The position numbers and the translations under genes were made by a program. From assembly GCA_001972305.1 (NCBI GenBank), contig BDDD01001639.1:186001-250000 (forward strand): a stretch of 64,000 nucleotides of DNA, given 5' to 3'. The first letter of the stretch is position 1, and each line of letters starts with the position of its first letter. The notes beneath the pieces are model-generated. The model was not told the origin of the DNA. It made no database searches and saw only the letters and a list, made by a program, of their open reading frames with translations. Shown here in pieces: positions 52,377 to 63,196 of the stretch. This DNA is from Cephalotus follicularis (lineage: Eukaryota; Streptophyta; Magnoliopsida; Oxalidales; Cephalotaceae).

Positions 52377-53322
52377 TCAATGAATATTGAAAATTTTAAA
52401 AAGATTTTAAAGACTATGGAAATCGAATATAGCAATCGATATTTCAATGGTTTCAATGATATTAAAGATTCATTTGTCTTTTGTTAACGATGGATTGATA
52501 GTGTCTCTTATAAAACTCTTTGTTTTGGTTTTAGCATATATGAAGTTGAGATGAATGATATAAGTTCAATTCAAAAAATTAAATTTCATGAAATTGCATT
52601 TAAAATATTCACCAGTAACGCTCAATTAGAGGGGATTTTAATTCGTAATTGTAATGTAATACAAATGTAACTAATATTGTAACATAGAATTGGCTTCATA
52701 CTTGGGAGTAATTATAGAATTACAAAAAATAGTACTAGGCAAGTAAGTGCAATCCAAAAAATTAGATTCCATGAAGCTGGATCTAAAACATGCTTTGGTA
52801 ATGCCCTAAGATACTCTTAATTAGAAAGGATTCGAATCCGCAATTATAATGGAATAAAAATGTAACTATTACACTAATATGGAATTGGCTTCAATCATTT
52901 TCTTCAATTGATTTAAAAAATATTATTGTGATTATTTCTTATAATCTAGTCATTAGATTTATTAGGAGGTTTCGTTTTCTATCAATATAGACCACCTATA
53001 TAAAATTTCAAGTCAATTGAATGTTTATAGTTTTTCATTAAATAAGCTAATATTTTATTGCACATACATAAATTATAAAACGATTAAGTTTTGTATGTAC
53101 ATAAAATGATTAGAAGTATTCAATTTATTTAAAAAGTTACTATTTTCTGAATCAATAAAATTACTTTTTAAGAAACAAATTACTTGAAAGTAATTGTAGA
53201 ATTACGAAAGAACAATAATATGCAAATGAGTGCACTTTGGAAAATTGAATTTCATGAAGTTGCATCTAAAATATGCATTGGTAACACATTAAAGATACTT
53301 TCAACTAAAGAGGATCCGAATA
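52377..53322. repeat. AT-rich interval with three diverged copies of a unit of about 130-200 bp
   Basis: Segments 52560-52700, 52705-52900 and 53185-53320 share AATTACAAAA/GAATTACGAAAGA, GTGCAATCCAAAAAATTAGA, TTCATGAAGTTGCATCTAAA, GGTAATGC and GGATTCGAATCCGC-type blocks in the same order. No coding capacity. This may be an old tandem repeat or a decayed non-autonomous element; it lies between two Tat LTRs. Confidence 0.55.
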
Positions 53323-53800
53323 TGTTGATGTCGATATCAACAACACAACAGTCCCCTACGTGTAGATGTTTGATTTGTTGAAGGAAACACGCTGAATGCT
53401 CCAAAGAAGATGTTGGAATGGTGTTTTATGATCCTCCCTGCACACAAGAAGCAAACTAAACGAAGGTCCAGGAGGTTTACTCCCAGGGACAATCCGATGC
53501 TTAAGTCAGATAGTGGCATAGAAGATACAATAAGGTAGCTTTAAGTCTATAATTGACCGACCTGTGTATAATGTTTCTTTGGGGTATTTATAAGACTACC
53601 TGATTGTAACTGTCTGCTTGCATCGTGGAGATAATTATGAGTCCCTAGGAAATGGCCGAGGATCTCGTCAATTTTCTTCATTGGCGCCGAGACGTTATCT
53701 CATGCGTTACCATTCTAGATTTTAAATTACACGGCCACGTGGCTGTAGCTCTAGAGGACACATGATAGTGTCTTATTTGAGTAGAAATTTTCCCATATCA
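53323..53800 (-). repeat. Tat-type LTR (third copy), minus orientation
   Basis: 478 bp reading TGTTGATGTCGATATC to TTCCCATATCA on the plus strand, related to 51863-52376. Its purine tract on the minus strand (CCAAACCCAGAAAATGAAG, 53817-53837) shows that the rest of the element lies to the right. GAATA precedes it, but the partner copy was not found. Confidence 0.85.
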
Positions 53801-54283
53801 TATGCCTCCATGGTCTTCATTTTCTGGGTTTGGCAGAGGAGGAAGACCATTAGTGAGGTAATCTTGCTTTGAGCGGGCTTTCAATGTATAATTAGGACTG
53901 TTTTAGCCTTTGGGCCTTGCTATTTGGCCCATCTCTGGCGTTAACTATGGCGTGGCAGAGAAAGCGTAACTCCCGTTTATGTCTTTTCACTTGCCGCGCA
54001 TTGTCTCTTCATTTACCGCGTCTGATTTGATTGGCTGATCTAGACCGTTTGATCCCGCAGAGATATAGTGGTCTGAAATCAATCTAGAGCCCTTTAAATT
54101 GCTCTTTCTTCTTGGAGAAATTTCTGTACACTTTACCAAATTTCAAAGCTCTTGCTCTACCAAATTTTTTGATCTTCCCAAACTTCAAATCAATTTCCCT
54201 TCGAGTCTTCTTTGTAAAAATATCGAGTGAGCTGTTCTCTTTTATTGGTTTTGTGAACCTGTTTGGGCGTTTCTTGGGTTCTC

Positions 54284-54315
<32 letters not shown>

Positions 54316-54335
54316 CCCTCTTAACGAATTCCCAG
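53801..54335 (+). promoter_or_regulatory. Leader, probable promoter and 5'-UTR intron of the antisense accessory gene
   Basis: From the LTR edge to the ATG this segment aligns with 30401-30523 plus 32764-33166. CCCTTTAAATTGC near 54090 may serve as a TATA-like element. A putative intron runs from GTGAGC (54227) to CCCAG (54335) and includes a CT microsatellite. Both copies keep the splice sites. Confidence 0.5.
54286..54316. repeat. (CT)n microsatellite
   Basis: About 15 CT units lie upstream of the AG acceptor that precedes ATG 54336. Confidence 0.95.
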
Positions 54336-56671
54336 ATGGCTAGGGTTAAACAAACCGCTAGACAAGCTACTACCCTTGAAGAGGTACGCCGCATGGCTGA
54401 GGCGGTGACTGTCGTCGAGCATCCTCTTGGGGCAGAGGAGGCCATGGATGCCGCTGCTACGGGCAGTCCTGATGTCGCCTCTACCGAGGCTGGGATCCAA
54501 GTTTTTAGGATCCACTTCAATAGGAGTGTACTCAATCGCGAAAAAGTGATAGAATTGGCCAAAAAATACTGCTTCCCGAGAAGCTTGGAGTTCTCCATTT
54601 CCCGGGATCCCAAGGAGACCACAGAGAGCAAACCTGGTCTCTTTGTGGTTTTTGAGGATGCTTTGTCATACGGTCTGAGACTCCCTGTACCACCCTTCGC
54701 TTTTGCGATTTTGAGGAACTTCCAAATTCATCCTTCACTGCTTCAAGCGTAATCCTGAGCCTTCATCATAGGTTTCTTGGTGAAGTATTTGGAAATGGGG
54801 GTGACACCGACGGTGGGGCTATTCAAGGAGTTTCATGCCCTCAATGCATCTCTTGTCAAGCGCAGTTACTATTTCAAGTCGCTCATTGGTCTGACCAAGA
54901 AGCTATTGGTGGATCTTACAAAGTCCGTCAAATGCTGGAGGGAGAGGTACTTCCTTGTTAAGAATCTCCCCGGCTTCACTCCCTGCCACTGGTGTGACTC
55001 ATTTCATACCCAACGCCTCAATTAAAGAGCAATTTTAACTATGACAGAGAAGGCAAACCTTGCAAAGCTCTCAACGCTGGAGCCAGAGGAGGTGAATTGT
55101 ACCATATTTGAGGATCTTTTATGCCGTGTCGGACTGAGTATGTCTCTTGGTCGCCGTGACGCCTTGGATGATGAAGAGGAGATCCCAGTGGGCATCGAGA
55201 GAGAGGGAGTTCAAAATAGCATAGAAGAACTTGGGGCTACGCCTATCAATGAGGGGGAAAGCTGTATTAAGTGTTCCTCTCCTCCTCTGCTTCTTATTCT
55301 TTCCTTTTGGTCACCCTCTATTTTTTATGTCACTCATGCTTATAACTAAATCTCCATGGTTCTCTGCAACAATGGGTTTTTGGATACCTTTGGCTGACGT
55401 CTTGAGGGCTGCCAAAGGGAAAGGAAAGGACGTTGTCGAGGAGGAATGGCAGAGAGCCTTGAGGGTAGTTGCTGAGGCAAAAAAGAAGAGAGAAGAGAAA
55501 GAGGATGCCGCTGTTGAGGCTGCCAGGGTAAGGTCTACCCGTGAAAAATGTGTTGTGGATGACCTGCCCCTTCCATAAAAAAAATAGAAGAAAAGAGGCA
55601 GAGAAGGCTTTTCTCAAGAACAAACTGATGTTCCCCTTGATGTGAGTTTTCAGGACCCCGTTCGTCTTGGTGAGTCTCGGGACGCCAACCAGTTTGAGGA
55701 AGAGCTCTAGGCGCAGGGCTACTCTGGTGCAAACCTGAATACTCCAGGGGAACCTTTTGAGCTTAGTAGGATGTGCTTCCTCCCTACCGAGATGAATGTA
55801 AGAAAGGTTTGGACCATTAACCAACTCTGGAACCACTGCCTTTAGAGCAACATTAGAGTATGTAACTTCTTCTATTTTTCTTTTTAGGTATGCTCTCTGC
55901 TCTTCCTCTGACTTTGGTCTTTCTTTGCCAGGCTCTGATGACGTCCATCTAATGATGGAGAACTCTAGGGCTGACCATGAACTCATTAACCAACTTCGGG
56001 AGAAGGTCGAAGAGCTCAAGAAAGAGGCTGATTTGGCCCATGCTCAGCTAGAGGATGTTCTTGGGGCCCAAGAGTCTGTGCTGGAAGAGAAGAGGTAGGC
56101 TTTTGAAGCTTTGGCGAAGGAGAAAAGGGAAAAAGAGGTAGCTACTGATAGCAATAAAAAGCTTCATGATCTGTTGCAGACTACAAATGAAAAGTTCTTC
56201 AAGTTCCAAGAGATGGAGGCTGCTCGGACTCAAGTGGCAGTGGATAAAGCCCTCATGGAGTTCAAAGCTTCGGCTGAACTTCATACAATAATGAAGAGCG
56301 CCGTGATGGATTATAAGGCTTCCCCAGCTTTTGAGGAGGAGGTCTTAATGGAGTCTGTGGCACTCCATCGTCGGGGCTTCTACATATGTCGCAACTTGGT
56401 GGCTGCTCTTCATCCAGAGGTTCCTTTGGATCACATTGTTTGTTATCCTGCAACGGTAGCCTTCAAGTTCTTTCCCGAGGGAGTTGATGCAGCGGAAGAG
56501 AAAGCTTACCTTGCCCAAGAGAATGAGGAAATAGTAGAGAACTTAGGTGCAATTATTCCATACTCTGGACCTGCTGTAGAGACTGTCTTGGCTCCCCAAC
56601 CCGAGAACTTCCGAGAGCCTTCTTCTTCTCTTCATGTAAACAATGCTCCATTAGGGGATAACAATGTTTAA
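54336..56671 (+). pseudogene. Antisense accessory gene of a Tat element (PF04195-like, H3-like N-terminus)
   Basis: It starts MARVKQTARQATTLEEVRRM. The next part (VFRIHFNRSVLNREKVIELA, then LSYGLRLPVPPFAFAILRNF and KRSYYFKSL, ERYFLVKNLPGF) resembles the 'putative gypsy type transposon' domain (PF04195). Stops at 54750 and 55023 interrupt it. An Ala/Lys/Glu-rich stretch (55371-55578) and a long coiled coil (LREKVEELKKEADLAHAQLE, 55990-56300) follow. The end is globular: LHRRGFYICRNLVAALHPEV up to NNAPLGDNNV and a TAA at 56669. AATAAAA at about 56710 is a likely polyadenylation signal. It is antisense to the LTR at 53323-53800, as with the extra antisense gene of Tat elements. Broken as written. 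Confidence 0.7.
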
Positions 56672-56775
56672 ACTTTTTGTGTTTGTACTCTTGTAATTTT
56701 TCTTTTAAGTAATAAAATTAAACTTTAGTTTCATTCGAGCTTTTACAATTCCCTTAGGAAATTTTTATGCCTTGT

Positions 56776-57267
56776 TGATATGGGTAAAATTTAAACCATA
56801 AACTCTGCCACGTGTCCTTGGACGATTGAGACAGATGTCCTCTCGAGACCAAGACACGTGATCAGGTTACCAATTTCAAAGCATAACAAATAATGGCGTA
56901 ATGGCACTAAATCCGGTGGAGATTAGGGAAATACCTGAGATCCTCGGTATTTCCTTAGGGGATACATATCAGCTCCGATTTTCATGCTTAACAGTTATAA
57001 TTCAACCCTATAAATACAGGAATCAACGATTATACACAGGTCAGCCATTTTTACATACTAAAATACCTTAAATTCCTGTGCATTGCCTAACTTAAGTATC
57101 GGAGTGTCCCCAGGAGTTCAACCTCCTGGACCTATGATCTATTTATTTACTTGTGCAGGGAACACATCACCATTTTTGTCATCTTCTCGGAGCATTCAAG
57201 CGTTTCTCTCAACAAATCAAAGTCCTTCACATAGGATACTGTTGAGTAGAAGTTTTCTGTGTCAACA
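56776..57267 (+). repeat. 5' LTR of Tat element 2
   Basis: It starts TGATATGGGTAAAATTT. CCTATAAATACAGG near 57008 is the probable TATA box. It ends CTGTGTCAACA and is immediately followed by the primer site. Confidence 0.88.
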
Positions 57268-57661
57268 GTTGGCGCTGTCTGTGGGAAACACAGCGAAAAA
57301 CTATTAAGAATCATGCCGTGAAGAAACAACAATTCTGGAGCCACCGACAGCCGAATACAAGAGATCCCACCTACTGATGCCGGTCAAGTCACGGCTCCCG
57401 AGCAAGCTCCCATCACTGGGAAGCAATTTACTCAGCTGCTCCAGGGTGTGGAGCGCCTCACCAACATGTTGGCTACTAGTTTAGCCAAGCAAGATCAGGT
57501 CAGACTTGCCCAACTAGTCGGCCGAGGACAATCTGGTCCGCACAGGCCAGCTCCTGAGAACCAACGCCCCCGAGGGCCAAGGCGAAACCGACTGAGGGGA
57601 GGCGTACGCCCCCAAAGGTGGTCAGGGGTACACCCATGAGGAGGAGAGCTGAGATTAATAC

Positions 57662-60137
57662 TGTTGGATTAGGGGTGTCCCTGTATGCCACGATATGGCT
57701 CGTTTGTATATAAACACTATTAATTTAATACAATTATGAATTCCTTTTATATTCTATGTGCATCTTTATATATTGGCAAGGCTATGTGGCTCATCCCAAC
57801 CAACCAAAAGGAACAGACTAATTATACGTAATTAACTGTATGCCATAATAGCATTCTGTCATGTTCAAAGGGTTGGATCTCTTGCCGAGAGGGCTATGAG
57901 CATAAGACCCTTATTCCCTGTGACAAATGTTCCAAGTCATAGGTTCACTTTCTTAAGGGCCATTGATGAACCGTGAAGACTTGTCACGTAAAGCTTGCTC
58001 CCGGGTTAGCAGTGGAGGTTGGTTATCTCGTAGCCAATTGGGTTAATCCCTAAAGCTGAATGTGAGGTGTATGCTAGAGAGCAGGACACTGGACTGACCC
58101 ACAAATAGGAAACCTATTTGGATTGTCTATACCCAATGTCAATAGGATTCCTATGGTCTCGGTAGTGTATAGTCTATGGTGACTAGTAGGTCTATAGCCT
58201 GCGTTGTCTCCTTTGACCTGAGCGGCTGGCATGCATTGTGTGGTGACTGCTTGACTTTGATTTCCGCCTTCCCCAGCACTAGCCAGGTGCTGGCAAAAGG
58301 GCTGTCTTTGGGTCTTATGGGAGCTGCTTTGAGATGTATGGGCGAGTGCGCAAGATGGAATCGTCACACCCGGGCAGAGGGTGACCGGCTCTATTTGTCT
58401 ATATACGTTACAGACTTAAAAGTCCTGATTAGGCATAGGTGGACTGGGAACGAGAGGTTCTCGTGAGAGGTCCGCCGATAGTCTCAGTGCTATCATAGAT
58501 TCATAGCTATCACAACACTACTAGGGGTGACATTCATCCAAACCCTAGACTGTGATCGGAGTCATATATGAAGAGGGAAACATGACACATATGCCGATGA
58601 CTGGATAAAGCGAATGGCTATTCGGACCATGATTGATAGATGTGGTAATACATGGATCCAGGGGTTGACTGGAGCTCACACCGGGGGTGCTCTGATAGTC
58701 GGTGTACTATTAGAATGCTCGTAGAAGATGACGTGGTGCACTGGGAATTTATCATCATACTGGAGAACGACATCCTTTCGGGTCCTGCCTGACTTTGAAC
58801 AGGTTGATATGTGGTGGGACACATATCATTTAGTGAAATGACAACATCAGGGAAGATGTTGCTTATCTAGAGAGTATTTCATTTGCATGGATTTAGGTCC
58901 GTGCAATGCCATGATAAAATATTCCATGCGAAGGCATTTCTGGAAATGAGAAGAGATTGTTCTTTGTCTTTGGTGTCGACGCTATGAGTATGCGTTGACG
59001 CCTATGTCTAGTTGGGCTGCTGGGCGTTGACGTGAAGGGATTGCGTTAACACTGGAAAAACCAGTAGCTTTATACGTCGACGCCAAGAGGGCATCATGTC
59101 GACGTCTAAACTAGAAAGTCCACTGGGTGTTAACGCTATGGAGAGCATTGCGTTAACATTGGAAAAACCAGGGGCTTTACGCATTGACGCCATGGGGTTT
59201 TGGCGTTGACGCGAAGACAAATGACACTACGCACCTGTCTCATATTATCTCTGGCGTTGATGCCATTCCGTAATGTGAGACGCGTACACGTCGACGCCTT
59301 GCGTTCACGTTGACGCCAAGAGGAGAGAAAGTCAGCATTATAAATAGTTTGAGAGAAACTTGCTGAACACACAACTTTGACTCTTTATTTCTCTCTCTTC
59401 CATCCCATGCAATCTCTTCTACCCGCTCTCGTACGCGTCGACGCCTGTGTCGCCTGGTGCGTTAAAGCAGCTATTTTCAAGCCTCATTTCACCACTTAAA
59501 CGTCATAATAGGTGGAGATAACTTGCACACTGCTTCTTATCTGTACCTAATGTGATTTAGACTAGGTTTAAACACTTGGCCTCATCCTCCTCATACGTGG
59601 ATTGAGGATTCACTTGGAGGAGCTTGGGTTTTTTGAGGACAAAGTGTAGAGGGAGCTTTCTTGAAGGAAGGAGTCTTCACCTCAGGTAAGAATCCGTTTC
59701 TTCCCCCTCTTGTGGCGCCATGGCAGTGGGTCTTGATGTGGGTATGTGAAACCCTTACCAAAACCTCCATGGTTCCCTTGTGTAGCTTTGTGTATCATCT
59801 CTTATGGTTATGGATGATGTGGGTGAGGGTTGATTGGGCTGTGGCTAGGGTTTTTGTGTGTTATACCTTGTGAGCCATTGTTATTGTCCAACTCTAGGGT
59901 TTATGGAAACCCTAGCTTCATCAACCTGTTGTGCCTAATGCTTGGGTTTATGGTTTCAGTTTAATTGGATGTTGATTAGATGTTCCTTGGCATTTATTGG
60001 GACCTTTTGGACTTAGGTTAGGACATCCCATTGCTTGGGGATTAACCAATTGAGAGTTTTTTAAAGTTAATCGACCCTTAACCCCTAAGTCAGAATTGTA
60101 AAGTCTTCCGCTGCGCTCGGGCCGAGCGTTCCCAACA
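57662..60137. mobile_element. Solo LTR 5, 2,476 bp, TSD AATAC
   Basis: It starts TGTTGGATTAGG, ends CGTTCCCAACA, and is flanked by perfect AATAC (57657-57661 and 60138-60142). It shares blocks with solo LTR 2 (CCAAGTCATAGGTTCACTTT, GCGAGTGCGCAA, GTCACACC) and with the fragment at 47450-47574. It contains a GTCGACGC cluster (58973-59470). No protein-coding gene is seen. Confidence 0.92.
58973..59470. repeat. GTCGACGC/GTTGACGC cluster in solo LTR 5
   Basis: At least 14 units occur, including GGTGTCGACGCT (58973), GCGTTGACGCC (58994), TACGTCGACGCC (59071), TGTCGACGTC (59098), GGCGTTGACGCG, CACGTCGACGCC and TACGCGTCGACGCC (59431). GCGTCGACGC is exact at 59435-59444. A sub-repeat (GCGTTAACACTGGAAAAACC) appears twice (59042 and 59151) with one change. 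Confidence 0.85.
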
Positions 60138-61581
60138 AATACATCTCAGAGGGCAGAGTCATCAACTGCATGGGATCACAACAATAATCCCAGACTAGAG
60201 CATCTCGTCAAGCGATGGAAGTGGATCGCTAGGAGGATGCTGAGGAGATACGTGTGCGCTCTAATGCCTCGCACAGGACTGAAACAGTACGAGGGAGTAG
60301 GTTAGACCACACGACCACATTAACGGGGGAGTCATGAGATTCTAGCAGGGCTAGGAACATTGAAGATGTTGAGCAAGCAATGAACAGAAGGCTTGCAGAG
60401 ATGGAGAAGAGGCTCCGAGGAGCCGAGGAGCCAAGGGGATACCTGTCTGAGGTACGCAATATCAGTGCCAACCCTTTCACATCCGAGATCATGAAGGAAT
60501 GTATCCCAGGGGGATTCTGGTTCCCGAGTCTCAAAGAGTATGATGGGTCCATGGATCCCATCCAGCACATGCGCACCTACATCCAGACCATGTTAGTGCA
60601 CCAAGCTTCGGACGCCACACTTTGCTGAGAATTCCTGGTAACACTGACTGGGGCAGCCCAGTCATGGTATTTTACCCTGGCAGAGGGATCAATGGAGAAT
60701 TTTGAACAGTTTGCTCAATTGTTCGTGACCAAGTTCCTCAACAGCACCACGCAGAAGAGAAACTCAACCCACTTGATCCACGTGGTGAACGAGAGAGACG
60801 AGTCACTGAGAGACTACCTCACCAGATTCAACAAGGAGTCTCTCACAGTGAAAGACCTGGAGTCATCCTTCGCTCTAGCAGCACTGAATTTTGGGCTGAA
60901 GGACAACTCCCCCTTCACTTTCTCTCTGTTTGAAAAGCCCGCAGTGGATATGGAAGACCTGCTGAGAAGATCAGAGAGGTATGTCAATGCTGAGGAGGCA
61001 ATGGCAGCCAGGAAACAAAAAACGTCCTAGTCAGGCCATCGGGTGGAGAAAGGGGAGCATTCACAAAATGCTCCCAAGAAGAAAGAGAATAGGAAAGAGA
61101 GGTCCGAGCTCCACAGGAATGACCTCAGACACAAACTCTCTAAGAGAGAGGAGTCACCCAGGGGAGGGGCACCAATCCCAGCCTATAATAATTTCGCCCC
61201 CCTCCTGGAGACACGCACCAAGATACTTGCCGTAGAGAAGGATAAGGTCCCAATCCAATGGCCTGCACCAATGAGGTCCTCAACGGAGAAGAGGGATACG
61301 GAAAAGTATTGCCGGTACCATCGTGACCACGGGCATGATACCAAGGAGTGCAGGCAACTAAAGAATCAGATTCAGGACCTGATTTGAAAGGGGCACCTAC
61401 GCAAGTATGTGGATAGAAATGGTCCTCAGGAAAGGAGGGAGAGAAGACATGAATCTCCTCAGCAACCAGAGGAGTAGTAGAGCAACAACCCAGAGGTGTC
61501 ATCCACACCATATCTGGAGGGGTCGCGTCTGGTGGCAACTATAATAGGTCTAGAAAGGCCTATGGAAGGCAATCCCTTGCA

Positions 61582-62106
61582 GTGCAACAGTTTCAACATA
61601 GCAAGAGGTTGAAGACTGGTGGTGATGAGGAGGTGATATCCTTCTATGAGGTGGACTATGAGGGAGTACGTCTCCCTCATGATGATCTAGTGGTGCTAAC
61701 TCTTATAGTGGAACTTTTCACTATAAAGAGGATCTTGATTGATAGTGGGAGCTCGACTGATATCTTGTATAAACATGCATTTGATCAGCTAAAGATACCA
61801 ACCGACAAAATCAAGCCCATGAAAACCCCACTGGTCGGCTTTGTAGGGGAGATGGTCCATCCTCTGGGTTCCATCAACCTGTCCATGGTTACAGGCACAG
61901 CCCCACGTCAGACCCAGGTGCTTATAACATTCCTGGTAGTGGACATACGAAGCCCGTACAATGCCATAATCGGTCGTCCAGGTTTGAATTTGAGTGAGAC
62001 AATAGTGTTTACGAGACACTTGGTGATGAAATTCCCAACGAGGTTTGGCGTGGAGGAATTTAGAGGAGATCAGCAGGTAGCGAGGCAGTGTACAAAACTG
62101 CCGTGA
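61582..62106 (+). pseudogene. Tat element 2 protease region
   Basis: Reads MQQFQHSKRLKTGGDEEVIS and YEGVRLPHDDLVVLTLIVEL. The aspartic-protease core ILIDSGSSTDILYKHAFDQ (near 61735) keeps DSG. The later block SPYNAIIGRPGLNLSE is typical of Tat proteases. The frame ends at 62104 after a shift. Confidence 0.85.
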
Positions 62107-62264
62107 TGGACAAGGGAAAAGAAAAGGTCTTGTCCATAGCAAATGTGGAGCTCAGAGGGGATGTGGAACCCGAGCGTCCATAGCCAGTTGAGGAAGTTTT
62201 ACAAGTGTCCTTGGAGGAGGGCAATGAAGAAAGAATTATCCAAGTCGGCTGACAACTTGGGGAG

Positions 62265-63175
62265 GTGGAGAAAGGGGAACTGATAACGTTCCTCAAAAAT
62301 AACAAAGATGTATTTGTTTGGTCGGCAGATGAAGTCCCTGGGATCAGCTCAGAAGTGATGGAGCACAAGCTAAGTGTGGATCCTATGAGGCCTCCAACTA
62401 GGAAGAAGAAAAGGAACTGCGCCCCCGAGAGGCAGCAAGTAATAGTTGAGGAGGTGAGCAAGTTATTACAAGCGGGGTTCATCAGAGAAGTGCACTATTC
62501 TGACTAGCTGTCAAACCCGGTCCTAGTCAAGAAAGCAAATGGCAAGTGGAGGATGTGTATTGATTTCACAGACCTCAACAAGGCTTGTCCAAAAGATCAC
62601 TTCCCCCTCCCGAAGATTGATCAGGTGGTGGATGCAACCTCGAGGTATAGGATGCTAAGTTTCTTGGATGCCTACTCGGGGTATAATCAAATCCCATGTA
62701 TGGGCTCGACGAGAACAAGACTGCCTTCATCACTGATAGAGGCATGTATTGTTACAAAGTCATGCCCTTTGGTTTGAAGAATACTGGGGTGACCTACCAG
62801 CGGTTGGTCAACAAAATCTTTGAACCCCAGATCGAGAGAAACATGGAGGTGTATATTGACGACAGGCTCGTCAAGACGCCAGCAAGGAGCCCCCACATTA
62901 AAGACTTGGAGGAAACTTTTGGAGTGTTAAGAAGATATAAGATGAAGCTCAATCCTTTGAAGTGTACTTTTGGGGTCACCTCTGGTAAGTTCCTTGGGTT
63001 CATGGTCTCAAGCAGGGGAATAGAAGCCAACTCGGAGAAAATTTTAGCAATTCAGAGCATGAGATCTTCTCAAACCATCAGGGATATACAAAAATTTAAT
63101 GGAAGAATAGCGGTCCTGAGCAGGTTTGTCTCAAAGTCAGCAGAGGAGTGTCTCCCTTTTTTCAAAGTATTGTGA
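62265..63175 (+). pseudogene. Tat element 2 reverse transcriptase
   Basis: 62265-62507 carries the RT entry block (GISSEVMEHKLSVDPMRPPT, EVSKLLQAGFIREVHYSD). It continues MCIDFTDLNKACPKDHFPLP and FLDAYSGYNQIP. A one-base shift near 62696 leads to DENKTAFITDRGMYCYKVMP, the catalytic MEVYIDD (62845) and TSGKFLGFMVSSRGIEAN. It stops at 63173. The active site is intact, the frame is not. Confidence 0.88.
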
Positions 63176-63196
63176 GATCCAAAGGGATTTTCTTGG

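Larger units (their letters stand above)
57313..61387 (+). pseudogene. Tat element 2 gag, split by solo LTR 5
   Basis: ATG 57313 starts a frame with an early TGA (57319) and Pro/Gln-rich text (QLLQGVERLTNMLATSLAKQ, 57430). It is cut at 57661. After the solo LTR come NRRLAEMEKRLRGAEEPRGY (60380), FTSEIMKECIPGGFWFPSL, NFEQFAQLFVTKFLNSTTQ (60695) and ALAALNFGLKDNSPFTFSL. The CCHC-like CRYHRDHGHDTKECRQLK (61310) precedes protease. Stops occur near 60626, 61028 and 61385. Confidence 0.82.

Noticed and set aside
52845-52860. GGATTCGAATCCGC as a tRNA or SINE B box
   Set aside because: No matching A box or cloverleaf upstream and no poly-A tail; the block recurs only as part of the AT-rich repeat.
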